DNA of 64,000 bases, taken from Sunxiuqinia elliptica (GTDB lineage: Bacteria; Bacteroidota; Bacteroidia; Bacteroidales; Prolixibacteraceae). The stretch covers positions 124,001 through 188,000 of the forward strand of contig NZ_FONW01000003.1 in assembly GCF_900113005.1 (NCBI RefSeq), given 5' to 3'. Position 1 is the first letter of the stretch; the number at the start of each line of letters is the position of its first letter. The notes under the pieces are model-generated. The model had not been told where the DNA came from. It was given only the letters and a program-made list of their open reading frames with translations, and did not search any database. The translations under genes were made by a program, and so were the position numbers. Below, piece after piece: positions 34,551-43,375 of this stretch.

Positions 34551-35114
34551 ATGGAAAAAACAATAAAAATAGATATTAAGCTATCAGATAATCACCCAGC
34601 CATGCAATGGGCAAAAAATCAGTCCGATGCTGTGAATGCCATCGGGCATGTAGGTACACATATCGACGGTTATACAAAGGAACCTAAGAAAAAAGAATAC
34701 AAAGTGGCTGCAGAAGTAATTGATTGCCGCCAGCACATGCCAGCAAAAGAAGATCTGGCTCTTGATAGTTTCAAGAATAAAGCGTTAGTGCTTTATACTG
34801 GAGCTATGGCGAAGTACAATTATGGGACAAAGGAATATGGCGAAGCACAAACGTTTTTAGATGAGCATGTACTTGAAGCCATATTGGCTGATACCCCACA
34901 GTTTATTTTAATCGATGGATGTGGTATTGGTCAACATGGAGAAGAGCATATTCGTTTTGATAAAAAATGTGAAGATCATGATTGTTTTGTGGTGGAGAAT
35001 ATATGGCTGGAGGAACCTTGGGCTAAAAAAATACGAGCCATGCAGATAAAGATTAAGCTGGCTCCGGAATCAACAGGAAAGCCTTGTGAAGTATATGCAC
35101 GGGTGACTGATTGA
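34551..35114 (+). CDS. Cyclase family protein (kynurenine formamidase-like metal hydrolase)
   Basis: 187 residues from the ATG at 34551; the upstream ATG at 34524 has its only purine-rich motif directly abutting it and adds residues foreign to the family. No signal peptide, so cytoplasmic. It carries the Cyclase (PF04199-type) metal motif HVGTHIDGYTK (His33, His37, Asp39) and a later conserved segment (FILIDGCGIGQHGEEHIRFDKKCEDHDCFVVENIWLEE). This family hydrolyses amide or lactone-like bonds; kynurenine formamidase is the best known member. Being the only clearly cytoplasmic enzyme in the glycan locus, it might open a lactone formed from an oxidised sugar; this is speculation. Confidence 0.8.
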   Translation: MEKTIKIDIKLSDNHPAMQWAKNQSDAVNAIGHVGTHIDGYTKEPKKKEYKVAAEVIDCRQHMPAKEDLALDSFKNKALVLYTGAMAKYNYGTKEYGEAQTFLDEHVLEAILADTPQFILIDGCGIGQHGEEHIRFDKKCEDHDCFVVENIWLEEPWAKKIRAMQIKIKLAPESTGKPCEVYARVTD

Positions 35115-35178
35115 GGATCGTTTTTTATGTAAATAAGTTCTAGAGTAGGGATATCAGATATTCATATAATAAAAGTCT

Positions 35179-37575
35179 ATGAAAAAGATAGTAGGATTTG
35201 CACTATTGTTTTTAATTAATTTGAGCGTTATCGCGCAGGTTAATATTTATGTGTCACCTGTTGGCAATAACAATGCTGCAGGCAGTAAGGAACAACCAGT
35301 GGCTACCATTAAGCGGGCTCAGGAACTAGTGAGGGAGTTAAAAGCTCAAGATGGTTTGCCTGATAAAGGTGTCCGTATAATGATTGAAGCGGGTGAATAT
35401 ACCTTAGATGAATCCCTGGTTTTTACTCCAGAGGATAATGGTGAAAAAGATAGACCGGTCATTTTTCAGGGAGCTGAACCAGACGGTGTGCTCATCACTG
35501 CCGGGCGAAAAATCACTAATTGGAGAAAGGTGAAGAATAATCACTGGGTAGCCTCCGTGCCAGAAGTAAGAAGTGGTGACTGGTATTTCAGACAGTTGTT
35601 TGCGGGAGAGAAACGGCTGACTCGCGCCCGGATTCCCAATGCAGGATTCTTAAAAACAAAAGGTCCACTCACTAAATATGCTGATAGTGTTGGGAAATAT
35701 ACCTGGAATCAGAAAATGCGAGAAGAACAGCCAGGTCAATATTGGGAAAGCCGGTGTGGTTTTCAGTTTAGGAAAGGCGATATTCAACAGTGGGAAAATT
35801 GGGATGAGGCTGAAATCTTAACTTATCACAGTTGGGAGAGTTCCTGGCAAACCATACGCGAAATAGATACAGAAAAGCAGGACGTCTATTTTAATTCACC
35901 TTGTCGTTATCCCATCGGCACCTTCGGAAAGGAGATGCGCTACCGCGTTGAGAATATTCCGGCAGCTATGGATCAGCCGGGGGAGTGGTACCTCGATGGG
36001 AAGAAAGGAGAAGTGCATTACCTGACTGCCGAAGGCGAAGACCCGAATACGATGGAAATTTATGCTCCCTACCTGAATGAGTTTATGTCATTCCAAGGGG
36101 ACTCATTGAAGAAAGTACAATACCTTTCGTTTAAGAACATCAGCTTTAAATATGCCCGTTACAATTTAGGTATTTACGATATGACTCCGCAATGGCCCCA
36201 AGAGATTCAAAAAGGGCTGCCACAATTCCCCGATCATCCAAGAGGCGGCTATACGGATGCACAGGCGGCACCGAGGTCAGGTCAGGCGGTGGAATTGGTG
36301 AACGCTGAGCACATTCAGTTTGAGAACTGTCGTTTCAATCATGTGGGTGCCTATGCAATGAGAATTGGTGAACGTTGCTTTAATATCAAACTGCAAGGTT
36401 GTGAGATGTTTGATCTTGGAGGTGGTGGTTTGTTATTGGGACGCCCCGATCGGAATGTGGTGAAAGATCGTATTCCTTTTGACCTGGCTCCAGGTTACAA
36501 TATCATTTCCAATTGTTACATCCACGATGGCGGCAAGGTACATCCGGCAGCTGTTGGATTGTGTGTGATGCAAAGTCACAATAATTTGATAGAGCATTGT
36601 GAGATTGGCTATACCGGGAACAGTGGTATCAGTAACGGTTGGTGTTGGACAGATCATGTGGAGACTTATAATTTTAATAACCGCTTTATTGGTAATTACA
36701 TCCACCATACATCTCAAACGATGGGAGATGCTGCAGGTTATTACAACAATGGAGCTAGCCGGGGAACCATATTACAGGAGAATTTTATTGACCAGATTGT
36801 AAAAGGCCCAGATGTACATGGTGTGGTGGATGGCATGGGCATGGACTCTCATAGCCGATATATTTATTTTGAACGTAATGTAATTGGGAAAACGAGTGGT
36901 AAGGTAACTAGTTTTGCCCGCCAAACAGGTCCATGGAATTTCACATGGAAAGATAACAACTTTAACTGGGATATAGAACGTCCTGTTTTTGCTCATAGCC
37001 CAGAACTCGATCATAGCGAATTTACGATTGTTGCAGATTTTAAGCTTCCATCTACTTTTTTGGATTTGAGTGGATGGACCGAACGACAATGGGTACTCAG
37101 TAAAAATGGAAAGTCAGATGCTGATGGTTATTACGGAATGCTCGTTGAAGGAGGCAAAGCTATTGCATATCTCAATGTGGGAGGAGGTAAAGAAAACAAT
37201 CACCAATTGGTTGTCGAAAATGATTTGCAAGAAGATGCGCAAAACCGTTTTGCCATTAGCTATGATAGTAAAATATTTCGCTTCTATGTTAATGGCGCTG
37301 TGGTAGAAAAGAAAATTGCAAAAACAAGAAAGCCTGGTAATGGAAAGTTAGTTGTGGCACATTTGGGAGCGAACTGTCTTCGATACAGTGTTGATCAGTT
37401 GCTGATTTTTGATGAAGCCATCAAAGATAAAAAAATGAGTGCACTAAACCCTGAAAGTACAAATTTGACTTTTCAATGGGAGCAGCCTCAGCTTTCCGGT
37501 GCAAAGGTCGATTTTGAGCAAATTAAGAAAGAGGCTGGCATAAAAGCACCTTATAAATCAGTATTGAAACAATGA
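35179..37575 (+). CDS. Exported right-handed beta-helix protein (GH141-like) with C-terminal LamG-like domain
   Basis: 798 residues with a signal peptide (core GFALLFLINLSVIAQ). The N-terminal segment (NIYVSPVGNNNAAGSKEQPVATIKRAQELVREL) is the hallmark of GH141-like and related beta-helix enzymes. Coils of a right-handed parallel beta-helix follow, with asparagine/histidine-rich turns (EHIQFENCRFNHVGAYAMRIG, NIISNCYIHDGG, NLIEHCEIGYTGNSGISNGW). Residues about 610-760 are a LamG/concanavalin-like domain (FTIVADFKLP, GYYGMLVEGGKAIAYLNVGG, FRFYVNGAVVEKK). GH141 contains an alpha-L-fucosidase and a xylanase. It overlaps the GH43 gene by 4 bp (ATGA). Catalytic residues cannot be assigned with certainty. 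Confidence 0.72.
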   Translation: MKKIVGFALLFLINLSVIAQVNIYVSPVGNNNAAGSKEQPVATIKRAQELVRELKAQDGLPDKGVRIMIEAGEYTLDESLVFTPEDNGEKDRPVIFQGAEPDGVLITAGRKITNWRKVKNNHWVASVPEVRSGDWYFRQLFAGEKRLTRARIPNAGFLKTKGPLTKYADSVGKYTWNQKMREEQPGQYWESRCGFQFRKGDIQQWENWDEAEILTYHSWESSWQTIREIDTEKQDVYFNSPCRYPIGTFGKEMRYRVENIPAAMDQPGEWYLDGKKGEVHYLTAEGEDPNTMEIYAPYLNEFMSFQGDSLKKVQYLSFKNISFKYARYNLGIYDMTPQWPQEIQKGLPQFPDHPRGGYTDAQAAPRSGQAVELVNAEHIQFENCRFNHVGAYAMRIGERCFNIKLQGCEMFDLGGGGLLLGRPDRNVVKDRIPFDLAPGYNIISNCYIHDGGKVHPAAVGLCVMQSHNNLIEHCEIGYTGNSGISNGWCWTDHVETYNFNNRFIGNYIHHTSQTMGDAAGYYNNGASRGTILQENFIDQIVKGPDVHGVVDGMGMDSHSRYIYFERNVIGKTSGKVTSFARQTGPWNFTWKDNNFNWDIERPVFAHSPELDHSEFTIVADFKLPSTFLDLSGWTERQWVLSKNGKSDADGYYGMLVEGGKAIAYLNVGGGKENNHQLVVENDLQEDAQNRFAISYDSKIFRFYVNGAVVEKKIAKTRKPGNGKLVVAHLGANCLRYSVDQLLIFDEAIKDKKMSALNPESTNLTFQWEQPQLSGAKVDFEQIKKEAGIKAPYKSVLKQ

Positions 37576-39176
37576 AAAATATAACACTTATTACTATCGT
37601 CTTTTTTGCGTTAATATTTCCCTATTTAACGTTTGGGCAGGGCTATAAAAATCCGGTGATTCCAGGTTTTTACCCCGATCCCAGTATTTGCAAAGTGAGC
37701 GATGACTATTATCTGGTAAGCAGCACCTTTGAATATTTTCCGGGGGTGCCTGTTTTTCATAGTAAAGACCTGATCAACTGGAACCAGATCGGGCATTGCC
37801 TCACGCGCAAGAGCCAATTGCCATTTGAAAAGGTGACGCCTTCTCAAGGAATTTATGCACCCACACTAAGGTATCACAATGGTGTGTTTTACATGGTGAC
37901 CACGCTAATGATTTCCAGAAATGAAAATGCCAATTTTTACGTAACAGCCACTAATCCGGCAGGTCCCTGGTCTGATCCAATATATGTGGATCAATCAGGT
38001 ATTGATCCCTCTCTTTTCTGGGACGACGATGGTAAAGTGTATTTTCAGTCCAACCGGGCAACCTCTTTTGACGATGCAAGGGCTATCTATCAATCAGAAA
38101 TTGATATTAAAACAGGAGAAATCCTTTCTGAAATAAAAATGCTGTGGACCGGGAGTGGAGCCCAGTACATCGAGGCTCCTCATGTGTATAAAAAAGACGG
38201 CTATTATTACCTGATGACGGCCGAGGGTGGAACGTTTTATAATCATCAGGTGACCATTGCCCGCAGTAAAAATATATGGGGTCCCTATGAAGGTTGTCCG
38301 CATAATCCCATCCTGACTGCGCGGAATAGTTATGACGTGATCCAGGGTACCGGGCATGGTGATCTGATAGAGGCTCACGATGGATCCTGGTGGATGGTTT
38401 TTCTTTGTATCCGGCCAACAGTTGGTAACTGTCCGGTGCTGGGACGAGAAACCAGCCTGGTTCCTGTAGAATGGAAAAATGGCTGGCCGGTGGTGAATGA
38501 GACAGGTGTGGCCACCGCACAAATGGATGTACCCACACTGCCTCTTAAACCGTTTCCTGAAAAAAGCACATTGACTGAATTTGATGAAAAAGAGCTTGGT
38601 CTGGAATGGAATTACATTCGAAATCCTGTGGCATCAAATTACTCGCTGGATAACAAGCAAGGATCTCTGGCTCTGAAGGGCGAAAAATGGACATTAAGCG
38701 ATGCATTAGGTGAAATCACATTTGTGGGACGCCGCATTCAGCATTGGTCTTTTAGTGCAGAAACGGAACTGGTATTTGCCCCAAAAGCTGACAATGAAAC
38801 TGCCGGTATTTGCATTATGTCGCGCAATAATTACCATTACGATTTATTTCTTCAAAAAAGGAATAATCAACAATATCTCGTTCTGGAGTACCGTATCGGA
38901 AGCATTACTCACCGTGAAGCGGAAATACCTGTTGAAGGTGGATCCATCAAACTAAAAATCGGAGGTAAGAAAACCTTTTATGAATTCAGTTATGCAGAAA
39001 ACGGTTCTTCAAACTATCACACGATAGCTTCGGTGGATAGTCGGTTTATGAGCGCCGATGTAAGTGGTGGTTATACCGGTCCTTATGTGGGATTATTTGC
39101 ATCAGGCAATGGCGAAAAGTCAACAGCTTGGGCGTATTATGACTGGTTTAAGTATCAAGAAAAAGGTGAGCTCTAA
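37572..39176 (+). CDS. GH43 family glycosidase (beta-xylosidase/alpha-L-arabinofuranosidase type)
   Basis: 534 residues with a signal peptide ending at TFGQ. The five-bladed propeller starts with GYKNPVIPGFYPDPSICKVSDDYYLVSSTFEYFPG. The three family acids are visible: Asp36 (FYPDPS, general base), Asp145 (GIDPSLFWDDDG, pKa modulator) and Glu201 (YIEAPHVYKKDGYYYLM, general acid). Residues about 330-530 are a C-terminal beta-sandwich of the XynB type (GEITFVGRRIQHWSFSAETELVFAPKADNETAGICIM). It removes xylose or arabinose from the glycan. The start codon overlaps the stop of the preceding beta-helix gene. Confidence 0.93.
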   Translation: MKNITLITIVFFALIFPYLTFGQGYKNPVIPGFYPDPSICKVSDDYYLVSSTFEYFPGVPVFHSKDLINWNQIGHCLTRKSQLPFEKVTPSQGIYAPTLRYHNGVFYMVTTLMISRNENANFYVTATNPAGPWSDPIYVDQSGIDPSLFWDDDGKVYFQSNRATSFDDARAIYQSEIDIKTGEILSEIKMLWTGSGAQYIEAPHVYKKDGYYYLMTAEGGTFYNHQVTIARSKNIWGPYEGCPHNPILTARNSYDVIQGTGHGDLIEAHDGSWWMVFLCIRPTVGNCPVLGRETSLVPVEWKNGWPVVNETGVATAQMDVPTLPLKPFPEKSTLTEFDEKELGLEWNYIRNPVASNYSLDNKQGSLALKGEKWTLSDALGEITFVGRRIQHWSFSAETELVFAPKADNETAGICIMSRNNYHYDLFLQKRNNQQYLVLEYRIGSITHREAEIPVEGGSIKLKIGGKKTFYEFSYAENGSSNYHTIASVDSRFMSADVSGGYTGPYVGLFASGNGEKSTAWAYYDWFKYQEKGEL

Positions 39177-39225
39177 GGATTTTAAAATGGATTTTGGAAT
39201 AATGGAGATCTAATCATAAAAGGAA

Positions 39226-40842
39226 ATGAAAAGAACGATAGGAATATCAGGAATGCTTTTGATGGTTGCTTGTACAACAACAGTTGAGGAATGCAAGGCG
39301 AAGCGACCAAATATTATTATTGCGATTAGTGATGATCAGTCTTTTGCTCATACAAGCTTTGCAGGATGCACTTTTGTAAGAACTCCGGCATTTGATCGAG
39401 TGGCTCGAGAGGGGATTTATTTCTCTAATTGCATTGCCGGTTCTCCGGGATGTGCGCCTTCAAGGAGTTCGCTGGTGACAGGCCGGCATCATTGGCAAAA
39501 TGAACAATCCGGTCAGCATTTTTCCGGATGGCTTGATAAGTATGTCCCATTTGTTGATTTACTCTCGGATAATGGATATTTGACAGGCTACACCGGTAAA
39601 GGAGTTGCGCCTTTTCAGTATCATCGTAATCATATAGAAGAAGATTCTTTTCGGATTGAAAATGCTGCAGGAAAGGGATTTAATCAGCTTGCTTATGATG
39701 CGACTGAAAAAGAAACGACTGGACTGTCATCAATAGACTATTACGCCAATTTCAAAGCATTTATGTCAGGCCGAAAAGATGACCAGCCTTTTTATTTCTG
39801 GTATGGTGGCTATGAACCTCATCGTGTGTATGAAAAGGGGGCTTGGAAAAGATCAGGCAAAAAGCTTGAGAATGTGCAGGTTCCCGGATTCTTGCCAGAT
39901 ACGGAAGAAATCCGTGGAGACATACTTGATTATGCGATGGAGATAGAATGGTTTGATAAGCAACTGCTAAAAATGATAAATTACTTGGAAGAGATTGGCG
40001 AGCTTGAAAATACCATCATTATTGTTACATCAGACAATGGTATGCCTTTTCCCCGGGCTAAAGCTTTATGTGTTGAATACGGTATTCATGTTCCTTTGGC
40101 TATTCGGTATCCTCAGAAATTTCCAGGAGGACGCGTGGTGGAAGATGTCGTTTCATTCATCGATTTTGCACCTACTATACTTGAACTGACTGAAACCACT
40201 GCAGACGGGATGATGCCTGTAACAGGTAAAAGCCTTGTAGAAGTATTGACTTCAGATAAGGATGGAATGGTTGATCGTTCTCGACAATTTGCATTTTCTG
40301 GAAGAGAAAGGCACTCTTCGTCACGTTGGAAAAACTTGGGGTATCCGCAAAGAGCTATTCGCAATAACGACTTCTTATATGTCTGGAATATGAAACCGGA
40401 TCGTTGGCCAGCTGGTGCTCCACAGCGTTTGAATCCCGACCAGGAAAATGAGCTTCTTCCTTTATATGGTATTGATGAGCAAGGAAAACATCATAGTGAT
40501 TGGGCTTTTACTGATGTGGACGGAAGTCCTGCAAAATCCTACATAGTTGAGCATTTTGAAGAAAAAGAGGTCAGGCCTTTTTTTGATTTAGCCTTTGAGA
40601 AGCAGCCGGAAGAGATGCTTTATAATATCAAAGAAGATCCTTTTTGTTTGAATAACTTAATTGAAGATAAGAATTATAGTTCAATCAGAGCAAAACTCAA
40701 GCAAGAGCTTCGGAAAGAGTTGATACGAACCGGAGATCCTCGCATGGTTGGATCTGACGAAGGAATATTTGAGACTTATAAACGCTATAGTTCAATAAGG
40801 GCTTTTCCTAAGCCGAAAGAAGCTGGAAATAATAATTTTTAG
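39226..40842 (+). CDS. Family S1 (arylsulfatase-type) sulfatase
   Basis: 538 residues. The N-terminus has a lipobox-like MLLMVAC, so a lipoprotein is likely. The metal-binding start NIIIAISDDQSFAHTSFAG and the formylglycine motif CAPSRSSLVTGR (Cys76) mark an active S1 sulfatase of the Cys type, to be matured by a formylglycine-generating enzyme or anaerobic maturase not found here. Further S1 motifs: TGYTGKGVAPFQY, FYFWYGGYEPHR, TIIIVTSDNGMPFP and GIHVPLAIRYP. The pattern resembles N-sulfoglucosamine sulfohydrolase-like members, but substrate cannot be fixed. It is the only sulfatase in the locus, so the target glycan probably carries limited sulfation. Confidence 0.92.
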   Translation: MKRTIGISGMLLMVACTTTVEECKAKRPNIIIAISDDQSFAHTSFAGCTFVRTPAFDRVAREGIYFSNCIAGSPGCAPSRSSLVTGRHHWQNEQSGQHFSGWLDKYVPFVDLLSDNGYLTGYTGKGVAPFQYHRNHIEEDSFRIENAAGKGFNQLAYDATEKETTGLSSIDYYANFKAFMSGRKDDQPFYFWYGGYEPHRVYEKGAWKRSGKKLENVQVPGFLPDTEEIRGDILDYAMEIEWFDKQLLKMINYLEEIGELENTIIIVTSDNGMPFPRAKALCVEYGIHVPLAIRYPQKFPGGRVVEDVVSFIDFAPTILELTETTADGMMPVTGKSLVEVLTSDKDGMVDRSRQFAFSGRERHSSSRWKNLGYPQRAIRNNDFLYVWNMKPDRWPAGAPQRLNPDQENELLPLYGIDEQGKHHSDWAFTDVDGSPAKSYIVEHFEEKEVRPFFDLAFEKQPEEMLYNIKEDPFCLNNLIEDKNYSSIRAKLKQELRKELIRTGDPRMVGSDEGIFETYKRYSSIRAFPKPKEAGNNNF

Positions 40843-40955
40843 AATAAGAAAAGTAATAGACAATAAAAATCCAACAGTCAACAAAGAGCAAAATTTAAGA
40901 GGTAAACTCTTGTTGTTTATGATTAACCTAATCAAGTTTGATCTAAGGAAAAAGA

Positions 40956-43361
40956 ATGAAGTATATGAAATTTTATTATTGCAAATATTTGGTCTGTTTG
41001 GGACTGAGCATTTTAACCACAAGTTTGACTTGTAATGCTTTAAATGCCAGAAAAGCAGAATCTGAATTTATTAAGCAGAGGGCCATTTACATTAGCCCGG
41101 AAGGAGATAATTCTGCTGATGGATTAACCCCTGAAAGGGCCCTAAGAACATTGGAAGGGGCAAGAGATTATATCCGTAAGCACCAACTGAATAAAAACAT
41201 GAAGTCGGACCTCTATGTTTATCTTGCTGCGGGACGTTATGAGCTGGATGAAACTGTGATATTTCGTTCAGAGGATTCAGGATCAAATGGCTACCGGATA
41301 ATTTACCGGAACCTTACTAATGAAAAACCGGTGATTTGTGGAGGTCGCAAAGTAGAGGGCTGGAAAAAGGTTTCAGGAAAAGACTACTTTGTTGCAGATG
41401 TTTCTGAAGAAAAAGGTTATGCTCCCTATTTTAAACAGCTATATGTCAATGGCATTCGTGCACAGCAGGCTATCTCGAACAAGCCGTTTAGGTCCATAAC
41501 GGCTCCTAAGTCTGGCGATATCCAGAAGGGTAAAGTGCGTTCCGAAATCAGTAATCATCCCACAAGGCATTGGTGGAATGACCCGGAAACTGAAGAAAAG
41601 CTGGATGGTATTGAGTTTAGTAAAGTCGACATGCCGAAATCTTATTCAAATGTAAAAGATATTAGTTTGCATGCCTTGCTTGTTTTTAAAATGATGCAAA
41701 TTTCAGTCGAAGAAATAATTGAAACAGACAGTTCCTATATTTTTCGTTTGCCAAATCCTGATTTTCAGTGGTGGACTACCTGGCAAGATGCATCGGGCGC
41801 AATGGGGCATTACATTGTAAATGCCATTGAGGAGCTTGACGAGCCCGGGGAGTGGTGTTTGAACACCACCGAAAACAAACTATACTATTTCCCTCAGCCA
41901 TGGGAAAATATGAAAAAGGTAGAAGCCTATGTGCCAGTAGTGGAAGGCCTTATTGAATTAAATGGAACTCCCGAAGCAAGAATTAAAAATATTGTATTTG
42001 ATGGCCTCATTTTTCAGCATGGAAACTGGACTTACCCTGAAAAGCACATGCTGGGCAGATCGCAGGCTGAAATTACAGGTGAGTATGATTCTGAAGTGCC
42101 AGGCCAGCTTATTTTAAACTACACTGACGATGTGCAGGTGTTAAATTCAGTTTTTCGACATCTGGGATCGTGTGGTATTCAGCCTTACGAAGGGGCACAT
42201 AGAACAAGAATTGAAGGGAATTACTTCTACGATTTGAGCGCAGCAGCCATATCCACTGGAAAGTGGTACACTAACAAATTACTTTGTCCTAATAATACAA
42301 TCTGCAAGCATACCCTGATACGAAATAATGTAGTGCGCAACATTGGACGTGATTATTACCAGGCCAGCGCTATCAATACCTTTGCAGCATACGACGTGAT
42401 CATTGAAAACAACGACATTTCGGATATTGCTTATGCAGGAATTCATGCTCGTATTGGAGATAAGCCCACGCATCATCCCGGAATTGGACGTTTGACTTAC
42501 CGCAGGAATTTACTTTCGCGTTCTTCGGCTATGCACAAGTGGGGTATTCGTGATGGAGGAACACTATACACTCATGGCTACTATCCGAATTGCCTGGTTG
42601 AAGAAAATTATGTGGTGTATTCCAGTCGTAATGTGATGGATGTTTTCTATGCTGATAACTGGAGCAACGACTCGCGTTGGCAGCACAATGTAAGCCAAGA
42701 TTCTCATGCCGAGCATGTTTGCAGGGCCTGGATGTCAAGCTCTGATCGGGTGATTTTTGACAGTAATTACGGTGATGCTCCATGTACCAGTGCTGGAGGT
42801 GCGCAGTTGATCAATTATCATTACATTGGAAATAACGCATGGCCCGATTCCGCTTTAGCCATTATGGAAAATGCCGGATTGGAAGAAGATTATCAGGATT
42901 TGGCTGCACATAGCTACGGACATGAAAGTTTACTAAAAAATAAGCCGGTAACAGTTTCTTCTGAGGAAGATGACAATCTTGCAGAATATGGCAATGATAA
43001 TAATTGGGGCACGTATTGGCACACGGCAGCTGATGCCAAGGGAAAATCTTGGTACCAGGTAGATCTGGAATCAGAATATGTGCTGGAAAAATTGGTGATT
43101 ATTCCGGTCAAAGATCGTTTTGAGCCGGCATCCCGCTCAAGTTATGAGGTTCAGGCGTCCAACGATCCTTCATTCAAAGATTACACGGTATTAGCAGTTA
43201 AAAATGAAGTTGTATCTTTTTATAAAACAGATACAAAGTGCAGCAATATGTGGGAAGTGTTTTTGAATCATCCCAAGCCGTATCGTTATTTACGGATCAT
43301 TGGCAAAAACAAAGCTTCATTTAGTCTGGCTGAATTTGAGGCTTTTGGATATAAAAATTAA
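40956..43361 (+). CDS. Exported right-handed beta-helix protein (GH141-like) with C-terminal F5/8 type C module
   Basis: 801 residues with a signal peptide (core YLVCLGLSILTTSLTCNAL). The beta-helix entry signature is present (AIYISPEGDNSADGLTPERALRTLEGARDYIRKH), with helix coils through about 620 (VQVLNSVFRHLGSCGIQPYEG, TLIRNNVVRNIG, VIIENNDISDIAYAGIHAR). Residues about 650-800 form a discoidin/F5-8 C module (NKPVTVSSEEDDNLAEYG, YQVDLESEYVLEKLVIIPV, RYLRIIGKNKASFSLAEFEAFG), probably a carbohydrate-binding domain. Just upstream, a TTG (40910-40912) and CAAGTTTG (40933-40940) stand 20 bp apart, a possible weak internal promoter. Only 14 bp separate it from the next gene. Confidence 0.75.
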   Translation: MKYMKFYYCKYLVCLGLSILTTSLTCNALNARKAESEFIKQRAIYISPEGDNSADGLTPERALRTLEGARDYIRKHQLNKNMKSDLYVYLAAGRYELDETVIFRSEDSGSNGYRIIYRNLTNEKPVICGGRKVEGWKKVSGKDYFVADVSEEKGYAPYFKQLYVNGIRAQQAISNKPFRSITAPKSGDIQKGKVRSEISNHPTRHWWNDPETEEKLDGIEFSKVDMPKSYSNVKDISLHALLVFKMMQISVEEIIETDSSYIFRLPNPDFQWWTTWQDASGAMGHYIVNAIEELDEPGEWCLNTTENKLYYFPQPWENMKKVEAYVPVVEGLIELNGTPEARIKNIVFDGLIFQHGNWTYPEKHMLGRSQAEITGEYDSEVPGQLILNYTDDVQVLNSVFRHLGSCGIQPYEGAHRTRIEGNYFYDLSAAAISTGKWYTNKLLCPNNTICKHTLIRNNVVRNIGRDYYQASAINTFAAYDVIIENNDISDIAYAGIHARIGDKPTHHPGIGRLTYRRNLLSRSSAMHKWGIRDGGTLYTHGYYPNCLVEENYVVYSSRNVMDVFYADNWSNDSRWQHNVSQDSHAEHVCRAWMSSSDRVIFDSNYGDAPCTSAGGAQLINYHYIGNNAWPDSALAIMENAGLEEDYQDLAAHSYGHESLLKNKPVTVSSEEDDNLAEYGNDNNWGTYWHTAADAKGKSWYQVDLESEYVLEKLVIIPVKDRFEPASRSSYEVQASNDPSFKDYTVLAVKNEVVSFYKTDTKCSNMWEVFLNHPKPYRYLRIIGKNKASFSLAEFEAFGYKN

Positions 43362-43375
43362 ATAGAAATAAGACA

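Noticed and set aside
40909-40940. Possible third copy of the conserved promoter element before the gene at 40956
   Set aside because: The CTTG and CAAGTTTG spacing of 20 bp fits a promoter, but the upstream GTGAAAATAGTA block and ATAGTAC half-sites are absent and the -7 box has a mismatch; kept only as a weak promoter note.
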